In this document: piece after piece, positions 50,871 through 58,909 of the stretch
Numbering within the stretch: position 1 is the first letter of the stretch
Layout: the number at the start of each line of letters is the position of its first letter
Source of the DNA: Myxococcales bacterium
GTDB taxonomy: Bacteria > Myxococcota_A > Polyangia > Fen-1088
Length of the DNA stretch: 64,000 nt
Direction: 5' to 3'
Assembly: GCA_022184915.1 (NCBI GenBank)
Contig: JAGTJU010000001.1
Coordinates: 434,001 to 498,000 of the forward strand
Made by a program: the position numbers and the translations under genes
Notes under the pieces: model-generated
The model's input: the letters and a program-made list of their open reading frames with translations, nothing else
Databases searched by the model: none
What the model was told of the DNA's origin: nothing

Positions 50871-52895
50871 TCAGCCGCGACCGGTGCGCCCACAGAGGCT
50901 CGCGATCACGGCGACGAGCTCCACGGGATCCACGGGCTTGGTCACGTGGGCTTGATAGCCAGCCAGCAAAGCGCGCGTCCGGTCCTCGCTGCGGGCAAAG
51001 GCGGTCAGCGCCGCTGCCGGGACGGGACTTTCCTGGGGGCTCCGATGCCGAATGAGGCGAATGAGTTCGTACCCATCCACCTCAGGCATCCCGATGTCGC
51101 TCAGCAAGACGTGAGGCCGCTGGCCCTCATACACCGCGAGCGCCTCGCGTGCCGAGTTCGTGGTCACGACGAGCGCACGGCGCTCCTCGAGCACCACGCG
51201 CACGAACTCACGCGTGTCCGCATCGTCGTCGACCACCAAGACGCGCAGGCCACTCAGGTCCACGGACACGCCCGGCGTCGGCACGGCGCCTTGGCCCTCG
51301 CACCAGGCTGGCGTAGGCTGCTTTTCGTTTTGTAGGGCCTGCCGCAGCGGCAATGTCACCGTGAAGGTCGTGCCCTGATTGACCCCCGCGCTCACGACGG
51401 AGACCGAGCCTCCGTGAAGCTCCACGATGTGCTTGGCGATCGCCAACCCCAGCCCCAACCCACCGTGCCGACGTGTGGTGCCCGCCTCGGCCTGACGGAA
51501 GCGCTCGAAGACGTAGGGAAGGAACTCGGGCTTGATGCCCTCGCCCGTGTCCGAGACCTGGATGCGCACGTGGGTCGTGTCCTGGGTCAGCTTGACCCGC
51601 ACCTCGCCGGCTTCGGGCGTGAACTTCACGGCGTTCGATAGCAGGTTCCAGACCACCTGCTGGAGCCGGTCGAAGTCCCCGAGGACCGCCACCGCACCCG
51701 AGCCCAGCTCTTTGTGCAAGCGGATCCGCTTGGCTTCTGCAGCGTGCACCACGGTGTCGATCGCCGCTTCGATGACGCTGGCCGGGTTGACCGTTTGGAT
51801 GTCGAGGCGCAGCTTGCCGCTGGTGATCCGGCTCATGTCGAGCAGATCCTCGATGAGCTGCACCTGGACCTTGGCGTTGCGGCGCAGCGCCGCGAGCGCC
51901 TTGGGCATACCCTCGGGTTTGACACGGCCTTCTTGCAAGAGCTGGGTGTACCCGATGATCGCGCTCAGCGGGTTGCGGAGCTCGTGGGAGATCACCTGAA
52001 GGAACTGATCTTTGGTGCGATTGGCGCGCTCGGCCTCCGCGCGGGCCGTGCGTTCGCTCTCGAGCAGCGCTTCACGTTCGGCCTCGGCCCGCTTGCGTTC
52101 GCTGGCGTCGCGCAAGATTCCAGAGAAAATGCGCCTGCCTTCGAGGCGCACCTCACTCACCGAGACCTCCAGCGGGAACTCGCTGCCATCTTTCCTGCGG
52201 CCGCGCACCTCACGTTCGAGGCTGAAGACCTTGTCCTCGTGAACGTCCACGGGGGCGGGCGTGTGCCTCGCGGGCTTCGTCAGCTGTGTTTCAGGCATGA
52301 GGCGCTGGATCTGCTGGCCCAAGAGCTCCTCGGGTCCGTATCCGAAGAGGCGGCGCACGGCGGGGTTCATGCTTTCGATGCGGCCTCGTTCGTCGAGCGT
52401 GATGATGCCGTCCATGGCTTCTTCGACGATCGCCCGCAGACGCGCCGCCGCCTCGCGCGCCTCCCGCTCTGCCTGGTTGCGCTCTTCGATCTCCTTGCGC
52501 AGCTGTTGATTCAGCTTGTCGAGCCCCGGCAACCGCAGCGCTTGGGGGGCCACGTCGATGAGCACCAGCACGGTGGCCCAAGACGCGGCGGCCGTGAGCA
52601 GCTTGACCACGCCGGCGGCGCGGTACATCGGCTGCCAGAAGATGATCGCCTCCATCAAGTGGCTTGCCCCGCAGGCAAAGATGAACAAGGCGAAGAGCCA
52701 GAACACGCGGGGAAAGGGGGTGTCGCGCCTTCGCCTCACGAAGTAGGCGATGACCAAAGGAATCGCCGTATAGGCGCCCCAGATGGCAACGTCCGAGCTG
52801 ATGTGAAGCCAGCCGTGGCCGGTCGTCCACCTTCCACAGTGCCAGCGCGCGGGGAAGTCACTCGTATCGAACAGGTTTTTGAAAAAGTCGAACAT
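50871..52895 (-). CDS. Hybrid histidine kinase with ethylene-receptor-like domain
   Basis: 674 residues. Residues ~25-125 form three membrane helices strikingly like the ethylene-binding domain of plant ETR1: SDVAIWGAYTAIPL and FIFACGASHLMEA. ETR1 Asp25, Tyr32, Cys65 and His69 correspond to Asp35, Tyr42, Cys75 and His79 with identical spacing; Cys and His bind Cu(I). Then a coiled coil, PAS (about 150-265, AMDGIITLDERGRIESMNPA), HisKA with His304 (SHELRNPL), HATPase (NLLSNAVKF, DTGEGI, GGLGLGLAIAK) and a receiver with Asp600 (SDIGMPE). Start at 52895 with GGAGGG upstream. Signal sensed unknown. Confidence 0.9.
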   Translation of the reverse strand: MFDFFKNLFDTSDFPARWHCGRWTTGHGWLHISSDVAIWGAYTAIPLVIAYFVRRRRDTPFPRVFWLFALFIFACGASHLMEAIIFWQPMYRAAGVVKLLTAAASWATVLVLIDVAPQALRLPGLDKLNQQLRKEIEERNQAEREAREAAARLRAIVEEAMDGIITLDERGRIESMNPAVRRLFGYGPEELLGQQIQRLMPETQLTKPARHTPAPVDVHEDKVFSLEREVRGRRKDGSEFPLEVSVSEVRLEGRRIFSGILRDASERKRAEAEREALLESERTARAEAERANRTKDQFLQVISHELRNPLSAIIGYTQLLQEGRVKPEGMPKALAALRRNAKVQVQLIEDLLDMSRITSGKLRLDIQTVNPASVIEAAIDTVVHAAEAKRIRLHKELGSGAVAVLGDFDRLQQVVWNLLSNAVKFTPEAGEVRVKLTQDTTHVRIQVSDTGEGIKPEFLPYVFERFRQAEAGTTRRHGGLGLGLAIAKHIVELHGGSVSVVSAGVNQGTTFTVTLPLRQALQNEKQPTPAWCEGQGAVPTPGVSVDLSGLRVLVVDDDADTREFVRVVLEERRALVVTTNSAREALAVYEGQRPHVLLSDIGMPEVDGYELIRLIRHRSPQESPVPAAALTAFARSEDRTRALLAGYQAHVTKPVDPVELVAVIASLCGRTGRG

Positions 52896-53139
52896 GCCAC
52901 ACACACCCTCCACGACGGAGCCCCGTTCGGCCGTGCGCGCAAGCGTACGTCCGCCTGGGTCTTGGTCCATAACACCGCGGATTCCGTGGGGCAACGAGAG
53001 GAAGCGTCGCCGTGTCCCCCGTGGCTTGCGGTGTTGCAGGCCCGGCGCAAGCCGGCAGGCAAAACGTTACGTTCGCACCACGTTCGATGCCGATCGTCCT
53101 TGCCTCGCTCGCCGGCGGCGCGCAGGCTCCGCCTTCGAG

Positions 53140-53766
53140 ATGCCCCCCTTCTTCGACCCAGGATCTACACCTCACGGCGGGCTCGATGCGCCCGCGACGA
53201 CGCGCAACCGCGAGCCGATCTTGCGCGTGCTCGAGCGCGTGCTGCCGTCGAGCGGCGCGGTGCTCGAGATCTCGAGCGGCACGGGCCAACACGCCGCGTT
53301 TTTCTCCTCGGCCCTGCCGGGCCTCACCTGGCAGCCGACGGATCCCGATCCCATCCACCTGGCCAGCATAGAGGCCTGGCGCCAGGTCGCAGGTGGGCCG
53401 AACCAGCTGCCTGCCGTGCGCTTGGACGTGCACGAGGACCGGTGGCCCGTGACCGATGCGGCCGCCGTGGTGAACATCAACATGATCCACATCGCGCCCT
53501 GGTCGGCGTGCCAGGCGCTCATGGAAGGCGCCGCCGCGAGGCTCGGGTTGGGGGCGCCGCTTTATCTTTACGGTCCCTTCATGCGCGAGGGGCGCCACAC
53601 GGCAGAGAGCAACGCCGCTTTCGATCGTCGCCTGCGCGTGGAAGATCCGCGTTGGGGTGTGCGCGACCTGTCGGACGTCGAGCGTGAGGCTCGCAGCGTG
53701 GGGCTTCGCCTTGAGGAGATCGTCGAGATGCCCGCCAACAACTTGTCAGTCGTGTTTCGGCGCTGA
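53140..53766 (+). CDS. DUF938 SAM-dependent methyltransferase-like protein
   Basis: 208 residues matching DUF938: ATTRNREPILRVLERVLP, SAM-motif-like VLEISSGTGQHAAFFS, and PWSACQALMEGAAARLG near INMIHIAPW. Substrate unknown. Start ATG at 53140. Divergent from the histidine kinase (244-base gap) and overlapping the convergent next gene by 21 bases at its 3' end. Confidence 0.9.
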   Translation: MPPFFDPGSTPHGGLDAPATTRNREPILRVLERVLPSSGAVLEISSGTGQHAAFFSSALPGLTWQPTDPDPIHLASIEAWRQVAGGPNQLPAVRLDVHEDRWPVTDAAAVVNINMIHIAPWSACQALMEGAAARLGLGAPLYLYGPFMREGRHTAESNAAFDRRLRVEDPRWGVRDLSDVEREARSVGLRLEEIVEMPANNLSVVFRR

Positions 53767-55590
53767 GCCGGGCTCGTTCTCGCGCTGCCACGTGCGCACC
53801 CGGTAGACGTGGCAAGGATCCGAGCCGCAGGAAAAAAGCGGCTCGAAGAGGTGAGGGTGCGCGCGCACGACCTGGCCCGCCGCGAGCTCGCCGCCGGCAA
53901 CCAAATGGCTCACGTTTTGGGCCTGCATGAGGGCCAGGACCTGCGAGGCGTCCAACTCCGCGCGCAAAGGCAACACGCGGTTCGTGAGGTCTTCGTTCCA
54001 CAGCAAACCGGGCAGCGTGAGGGTCTCGTCGAAGGCGATCACGTCTTTGGACGTGAGGCCCTGGGTCAGCTGGCGCCAGCGCGCCGGGGATCCGTCGGGG
54101 CCGATGGCGTTGCGGCGCGCCTCTCGAGGCAAGCGTGCCATGTCCCACAACGAAGGCTCGACATCCGGTGTGAGCCCCGGTAACGCTCGCAAGAGGCCCC
54201 ACCCGGCAAACACACAGGCCAGCACGAGCACGCCCTGACTCACGTTGTGCCGCGCGCGCGCAACCGCCGCCGTCGCACACGCCAAGCACAGCGCGGGAAA
54301 CGCCAGGACGAAGCGGGCGGTCGAAGGTTCGGGATGCGCAAGCGCCCCCAGCATGAGCACGAGCACGGTCAAGAGCAGTCCCCCTGCGGTCCGCGCTCGT
54401 TGCCACGCCCACACGAGGGCGCCCGGCAGTGCGAAGAAGAGAAACGCGGGCCCCAGGCCTCCGAGCCGCATGTCGAAGGCCGGGGGGCCGTGCAAGGTGG
54501 TCCATGATGTCCACAAGCGCGCAAGCAGGCCGCCCTGAGGGCGCGGGGCCGCCGCGCCTGCGGCCACGAGCTTGCCCACCACGCGGTTGCCCGGCAGATG
54601 GAGGGGGCCGAAATCCACGTTGATGGGCCATACCGGGTTGCCGGTGGCCAGAAAGTTGTCGAGGTACGACCATCCGCCAAGCACGAGCACGATCCCGCCC
54701 GCCAGCCCCACGTGGGCCCATCCCGCGATGGTCTTGAGTCTTGCGGCCAGGACCAATCCCAAGAAGGCGACGGGCAAAGGGGCGCTGGGTTTGGCGCCGA
54801 GAAAGAGCCCCAGGGCCACGGCCCCGAGCAGCAGAGGGCGCACGGCGGGGGTGGGCGTCAGGACCCAAAACGCCACGAGCAAAAAATAGGCAGCCACGCC
54901 CACGTCGACGTAGTTGCTGGGCAGCTGCAAAAACACCGCAGGCAGCGCCAGCCAGCAAGCGCCTGCAACCAAGGCCTGGAAGGGGGGCGCGCCCAGGCGA
55001 CGGGCAACCCCGGCGGTGGCGGCGGCACCCACGATCCCAAACGGAATCTGACCCACGTCGATCAAGTCGTCGTTGGGCAAGAGGGCGCGCATCAACAAAA
55101 ACACGTGCTCGACGCCGTGGGGGTAAGTTGAAAGGTAAGGCACGAGAGGGGGTAAGCCCGCATAGCCGCCTGCCTGCAACACGAAGTACACGAAGGGCAG
55201 GTGGTAGCCGAGGCTGTCCCATTGCCACACGGGCAGAAAATAGGCAGAAATCGCGCTCAGCAGGAGGGTGGACGCGGCCAGCGCTATGGCGACCCAGGCC
55301 GCGACCCCCGGTGCCTCAGGGCTTCGGGGGCAGGCCGGCGCGCGTCCTCGTTCCCACACGCCGAGCACGAGGGCGGCGCTCACGAGGGTCACGAGCAAGG
55401 TCGTTGCAGACAGCGCTGCGAGCCAGGCCCACACGGCCACGCTGCTCAGAGCCAACGCGAGCGCCAAGGTGCAAGCGGCGACAAAGCGTTCGAGGCCGCA
55501 CGCACAGTCCGGCAAGGCCAGGCGCGCCCCCCGCCATCCCGCCCAGGCGAGCGCGCCGAAGGCCACCGTACACATGAAGACATGGATCAA
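53746..55590 (-). CDS. Large polytopic membrane protein, glycosyltransferase-like
   Basis: 614 residues with about 10-12 membrane segments and a soluble C-terminal part. The first loop after helix 4-5, near AYFLPVWQWDSLGYHLPFVY, holds an Asp in the position of the catalytic Asp of GT-C (dolichol-phosphate mannose/arabinose-type) transferases; YPHGVEHVFLLM follows. The C-terminal third has a CGSDPCHVYRV motif. A GT-C glycosyltransferase is the best guess. It converges with DUF938 with a 21-base overlap of coding ends. Confidence 0.72.
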   Translation of the reverse strand: MIHVFMCTVAFGALAWAGWRGARLALPDCACGLERFVAACTLALALALSSVAVWAWLAALSATTLLVTLVSAALVLGVWERGRAPACPRSPEAPGVAAWVAIALAASTLLLSAISAYFLPVWQWDSLGYHLPFVYFVLQAGGYAGLPPLVPYLSTYPHGVEHVFLLMRALLPNDDLIDVGQIPFGIVGAAATAGVARRLGAPPFQALVAGACWLALPAVFLQLPSNYVDVGVAAYFLLVAFWVLTPTPAVRPLLLGAVALGLFLGAKPSAPLPVAFLGLVLAARLKTIAGWAHVGLAGGIVLVLGGWSYLDNFLATGNPVWPINVDFGPLHLPGNRVVGKLVAAGAAAPRPQGGLLARLWTSWTTLHGPPAFDMRLGGLGPAFLFFALPGALVWAWQRARTAGGLLLTVLVLMLGALAHPEPSTARFVLAFPALCLACATAAVARARHNVSQGVLVLACVFAGWGLLRALPGLTPDVEPSLWDMARLPREARRNAIGPDGSPARWRQLTQGLTSKDVIAFDETLTLPGLLWNEDLTNRVLPLRAELDASQVLALMQAQNVSHLVAGGELAAGQVVRAHPHLFEPLFSCGSDPCHVYRVRTWQRENEPGSAPKHD

Positions 55591-55650
55591 GGTCCGGCGA
55601 GTGTAGCGACTTTCCGCCCGGGGCCCCGTCGGGAGCCGCGGGCCGCCGGA

Positions 55651-56841
55651 CTAAAACCCGGCTTGCTGGCACGCCGCGCTTGCCAATTGAGCTTTGTCGA
55701 GGGCGCGCAGGCGGTCGCGGAGCTGCTTGATGCCGGCGGGAATGGCCTGGCACGAACTCGACGTGTCGGGACAATCGGCACCCACCAGGAAGCCGCGGCC
55801 ATCACTACGCAGGAACTCGAAGAGCGTGCCATCCACGGGGCGGGTGTCGCGTCCGTAAATGGGAGGACTGACCTTGCTGAGGGCCAGTTGAACATGGGGG
55901 TGGCCGAGGTCGCGTTCGATGTCGAGGGCCGTCACGACGTCGAGGGCGCCGCACTCGGGCAGGGCCGGTTCGCAGCTGAGGAAGGGCATGTCGCTTCGGA
56001 AGGGCTGACGCTGGTGCCGGTAGCTGTTGCCTGGCGCCAGGAATGAGCGGTCGGCGAAGATCCGAAGGCCACCGATGTCGCCGTACTCGTAGCTTGCCTT
56101 GAAGTCGCAGGCGGGCACCGGGCAGGCGCGCTTGGTGCAAGCCGCGCTGCCGCCCCGCCCGCACACACAGGTGTTGCAGCCGTCGGTGGCGGCGAAGCTT
56201 TCGCCCTCCTGGTACGTGGCGCCCGCGTACGTGCACGCGGAGCCCTTGGCGTTTGCCAAACACTGTGTGAGGGCGGCGGAGCTCGTGAAGCCACACTGGC
56301 CGTCGGCTTGGCGTTCGCAAACGGCCATCTGGTAGCAGGCGTACTCGGGCCGGTATTCACACGTGCTCGACGAGGGCGCAGTCGTTTCGACACAAAGCTG
56401 GCCGGAGCAGCCCCCCCGCACGCAGGTACCCGGGGGGAGGCACGCCTTCTCGGTGCAGGCAACGGACCCGTCGGCCTGGCAGCTACAAGTGTTGCAGCCG
56501 TCCGGAGACGGAAAGCTTTCTCCCACGGCGTGGACCTTGCCCCCACTCGTGCAGCCAGAAGGGCCACTCTTTCCGCCCGCGCCGCCCCCGCCACCCAGAC
56601 AGGCAATGAGGGTGCAAGCCACGAGGCCGTCGGCGCCGCAGCTACAGGTGTTGCAGCCGTCCGAGGCTGGAAAGCCATCGCCGGCACGGTACGCCACACC
56701 CTCGTACGTGCAGCCGTCCGGCCCGAAGGGATCCAGGCCGTCCCCCGAGGGACAGCCGCTCGCCATCGGCACGACGGCCAAGAGCAACGCACACGAGAGA
56801 AAGGGGAACGTGGAGCCGGCGTCGTGCAAAGGCTTGAGCAT
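55651..56841 (-). CDS. Cys-rich lipoprotein with pacifastin/VWC-like repeats
   Basis: 396 residues; AGGAGG precedes the ATG. Signal with lipobox PMASGC (Cys near 30). Three ~38-residue Cys repeats have the core DGCNTCxCxADG followed by ACTxxAC, resembling VWC and pacifastin-inhibitor modules. Between repeats 2 and 3 is an eight-cysteine-type block (GGCSGQLCVE, PEYACYQMAVCERQADGQCG). The C-terminal ~150 residues are less Cys-rich (FADRSFLAPGNSY, DMPFLSCEPALPECG). Probably an exported disulfide-rich surface protein, possibly a protease inhibitor or binder; not proven. Confidence 0.75.
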   Translation of the reverse strand: MLKPLHDAGSTFPFLSCALLLAVVPMASGCPSGDGLDPFGPDGCTYEGVAYRAGDGFPASDGCNTCSCGADGLVACTLIACLGGGGGAGGKSGPSGCTSGGKVHAVGESFPSPDGCNTCSCQADGSVACTEKACLPPGTCVRGGCSGQLCVETTAPSSSTCEYRPEYACYQMAVCERQADGQCGFTSSAALTQCLANAKGSACTYAGATYQEGESFAATDGCNTCVCGRGGSAACTKRACPVPACDFKASYEYGDIGGLRIFADRSFLAPGNSYRHQRQPFRSDMPFLSCEPALPECGALDVVTALDIERDLGHPHVQLALSKVSPPIYGRDTRPVDGTLFEFLRSDGRGFLVGADCPDTSSSCQAIPAGIKQLRDRLRALDKAQLASAACQQAGF

Positions 56842-57129
56842 GGTACCTCCTACGGGTCCGGGGGAAAGCAAGGGAAGTGCCGTGAGCAGAAGGTGCTGCC
56901 ACGCTTGGGGTTTTTGCACCGACCCCGCGGCCGCCCCCACGAAAATCTGAGGATATGCGCCGAATCCTATCAGATCTCCGCGATCGACGGCGCGAGGATG
57001 GTTTGTCGGAGGACGATCTGCACGGCGGTGGTTACGGGTACCTGAAGCCTCTGGTCTGACGCGCCTCAGGCGGAACCTCACTTGCCGTCGAGTGAACGGC
57101 CTCCCACGTCCCTCTGCTAGTGTCATGGC

Positions 57130-58761
57130 GTGAGTGAAAAGGTGAGCTGCGGACTGCTCATGTTTCAGCGGGATCCCGAGGGACCCCGCGTGTTGCTGGT
57201 GCACCCGGGAGGCCCCTTCTTTCGCAACAAGGACCTTGGCGCATGGAGCCTTCCCAAGGGTGTACCCGAACCTGGTGAGGAGCGGCTTGCCTGCGCCGTG
57301 CGGGAGTTCCAGGAAGAAGTGGGCTTTGTGCCCACGCCACCCCTGTGGCCGCTCGGCGAGGTGAAGCAGAAGGGCGGAAAAATCGTTCACGCGTGGGCGT
57401 TCGAGGCGCGGCTTCCCGAGGGGCACGTGCTCTGCGCCAACACCTTTGAGCTCGAGTGGCCACCCAGGTCGGGACAGCGCCGGTGCTTCCCCGAAATCGA
57501 TCGTGCGGAGCTGTTTACACCGTCTGCCGCCCGCGAAAAGATCAACCCGGCCCAGGCTGTGTTCATCGATCGCTTCTTGAAAAGCGGCGTCCTTGTCTGT
57601 GCGCTGCTACTAGGCTTTTTCGGGTGCGGAACCCCGCGCGCGCCGGTGCGCCCTGGCCCCAAGCCCCCCGTCGCCGTCGACCTGTCGCCCACGCAGATCG
57701 AGACTTTGTTGCCGAGCAAGGCGAAGCCCCGATCGCAATGGGCAGAGGCCGTTTGGTATGGCCTGCTTGCAAATGACCTCCTGCCAAGGCAGCCCGAGGC
57801 CTGTGCCGTCATCGCGATCGTGGGGCAGGAATCGGGCTTCCAGGCCGATCCGGCGGTCCCGGGGCTTGCGAAACTGGTGAAGCAGCGCTTGGAGGCGCAC
57901 CAGGAACAACTTCCGTTGGTAGGCAAGCCGCTCTTCGAGCGTTTGCTCTCCGCTCGCTCGGCTGACGATGCGCGCAGCTTTCGTCATCGTCTGGATGCGG
58001 TGCGCACCGAGGGCGACCTGGACCGTGTCTTTCGCGACATGCTTCACCACTACCGCGCGCACTACCCCACGACCTATGCCACGGTGAACGTGGCCAGCCG
58101 CTTGTTCGACGTGGAGAGTCTGGAAGCGCTCAACCCCATCACCACCGCTGGTTCCATGCAAGTGAACGTGCGCTTCGCCGAAGCCTGGGCGGCACATGAA
58201 AAAGGCACCGATCCGGCGCACGTACGCGACGAGCTTTACACGATCAAAGGGGGCATCTACTACGGAACGGCACGGTTGATGGGGCATACCGCAGCTTATG
58301 AAGATCCCATCTATCGCTTCGCCGACTACAATGCTGGGGTGTACGCCAGCCGCAACGCCGCATTTCAGGCGCAGGTGGGCACGCTCATCGGAACGAAGTT
58401 GTCCTGGGACGGTGACGTTCTGTCTTACGATGAAAGGGGCGCACCCCTTGACGCGCCAACGAAGACGCTCGCGGCGCTCGAGGCGTTTGCGGCCCGCTAC
58501 GCGCCCGCGCTCTCAGTCCGCGAGCTGCGCAAAGACGCACGCGGGGAGAAGAGCGCCTCGTTCGAGCAAACGAAGACCTACAAGGCGGTCAAGCGCGCGT
58601 TCGCGCAGCTTACGGGGCGCCCCCCGAAGTACGCCATCTTGCCCGACGTGGCGATCTCCAGCCCGAAGTTCTCCCAAACGCGCTCCACGGCGTGGTTCGC
58701 GCAGTCCGTGGACCGCAGGTACCGGGACTGCCTCGCCAAGGTGCCGGCGCCGGGGCGGTGA
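57130..58761 (+). CDS. NUDIX hydrolase fused to DUF1615 lipoprotein
   Basis: 543 residues in one continuous frame from GTG 57130. Residues ~1-148 form a NUDIX domain with the box GVPEPGEERLACAVREFQEE followed by VGF. From residue 150 comes a lipoprotein-like signal, LKSGVLVCALLLGFFGC with lipobox Cys166. Then a DUF1615-like domain follows (about 185-530: LSPTQIETLLPSKAK, CAVIAIVGQESGFQADPAVP, NPITTAGSMQVNVRFAEAW). The join is odd: a cytoplasmic nucleotide hydrolase meets an exported lipoprotein. A TTG at 57577 could start a separate lipoprotein, but no good ribosome-binding site is seen. Confidence 0.82.
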   Translation: MSEKVSCGLLMFQRDPEGPRVLLVHPGGPFFRNKDLGAWSLPKGVPEPGEERLACAVREFQEEVGFVPTPPLWPLGEVKQKGGKIVHAWAFEARLPEGHVLCANTFELEWPPRSGQRRCFPEIDRAELFTPSAAREKINPAQAVFIDRFLKSGVLVCALLLGFFGCGTPRAPVRPGPKPPVAVDLSPTQIETLLPSKAKPRSQWAEAVWYGLLANDLLPRQPEACAVIAIVGQESGFQADPAVPGLAKLVKQRLEAHQEQLPLVGKPLFERLLSARSADDARSFRHRLDAVRTEGDLDRVFRDMLHHYRAHYPTTYATVNVASRLFDVESLEALNPITTAGSMQVNVRFAEAWAAHEKGTDPAHVRDELYTIKGGIYYGTARLMGHTAAYEDPIYRFADYNAGVYASRNAAFQAQVGTLIGTKLSWDGDVLSYDERGAPLDAPTKTLAALEAFAARYAPALSVRELRKDARGEKSASFEQTKTYKAVKRAFAQLTGRPPKYAILPDVAISSPKFSQTRSTAWFAQSVDRRYRDCLAKVPAPGR

Positions 58762-58909
58762 GCGGGCCGGCCCGGGCCTCGCGGCCCCCCAGAAAGCCAG
58801 CGGCCCTTCCGGTCGATGTGGGCCCACGAGGCTTCCAGGTGGGGTGGCCCTTGAATCATTTGACCCTCCTTCGCTTTCATGGGCACAGGACGAGAGCCCA
58901 GAGGCAAAA

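Noticed and set aside
56842-57129. A gene in the 288-base gap between the Cys-rich lipoprotein and the NUDIX fusion
   Set aside because: No coding frame with a family motif or good start; it is a divergent promoter region.
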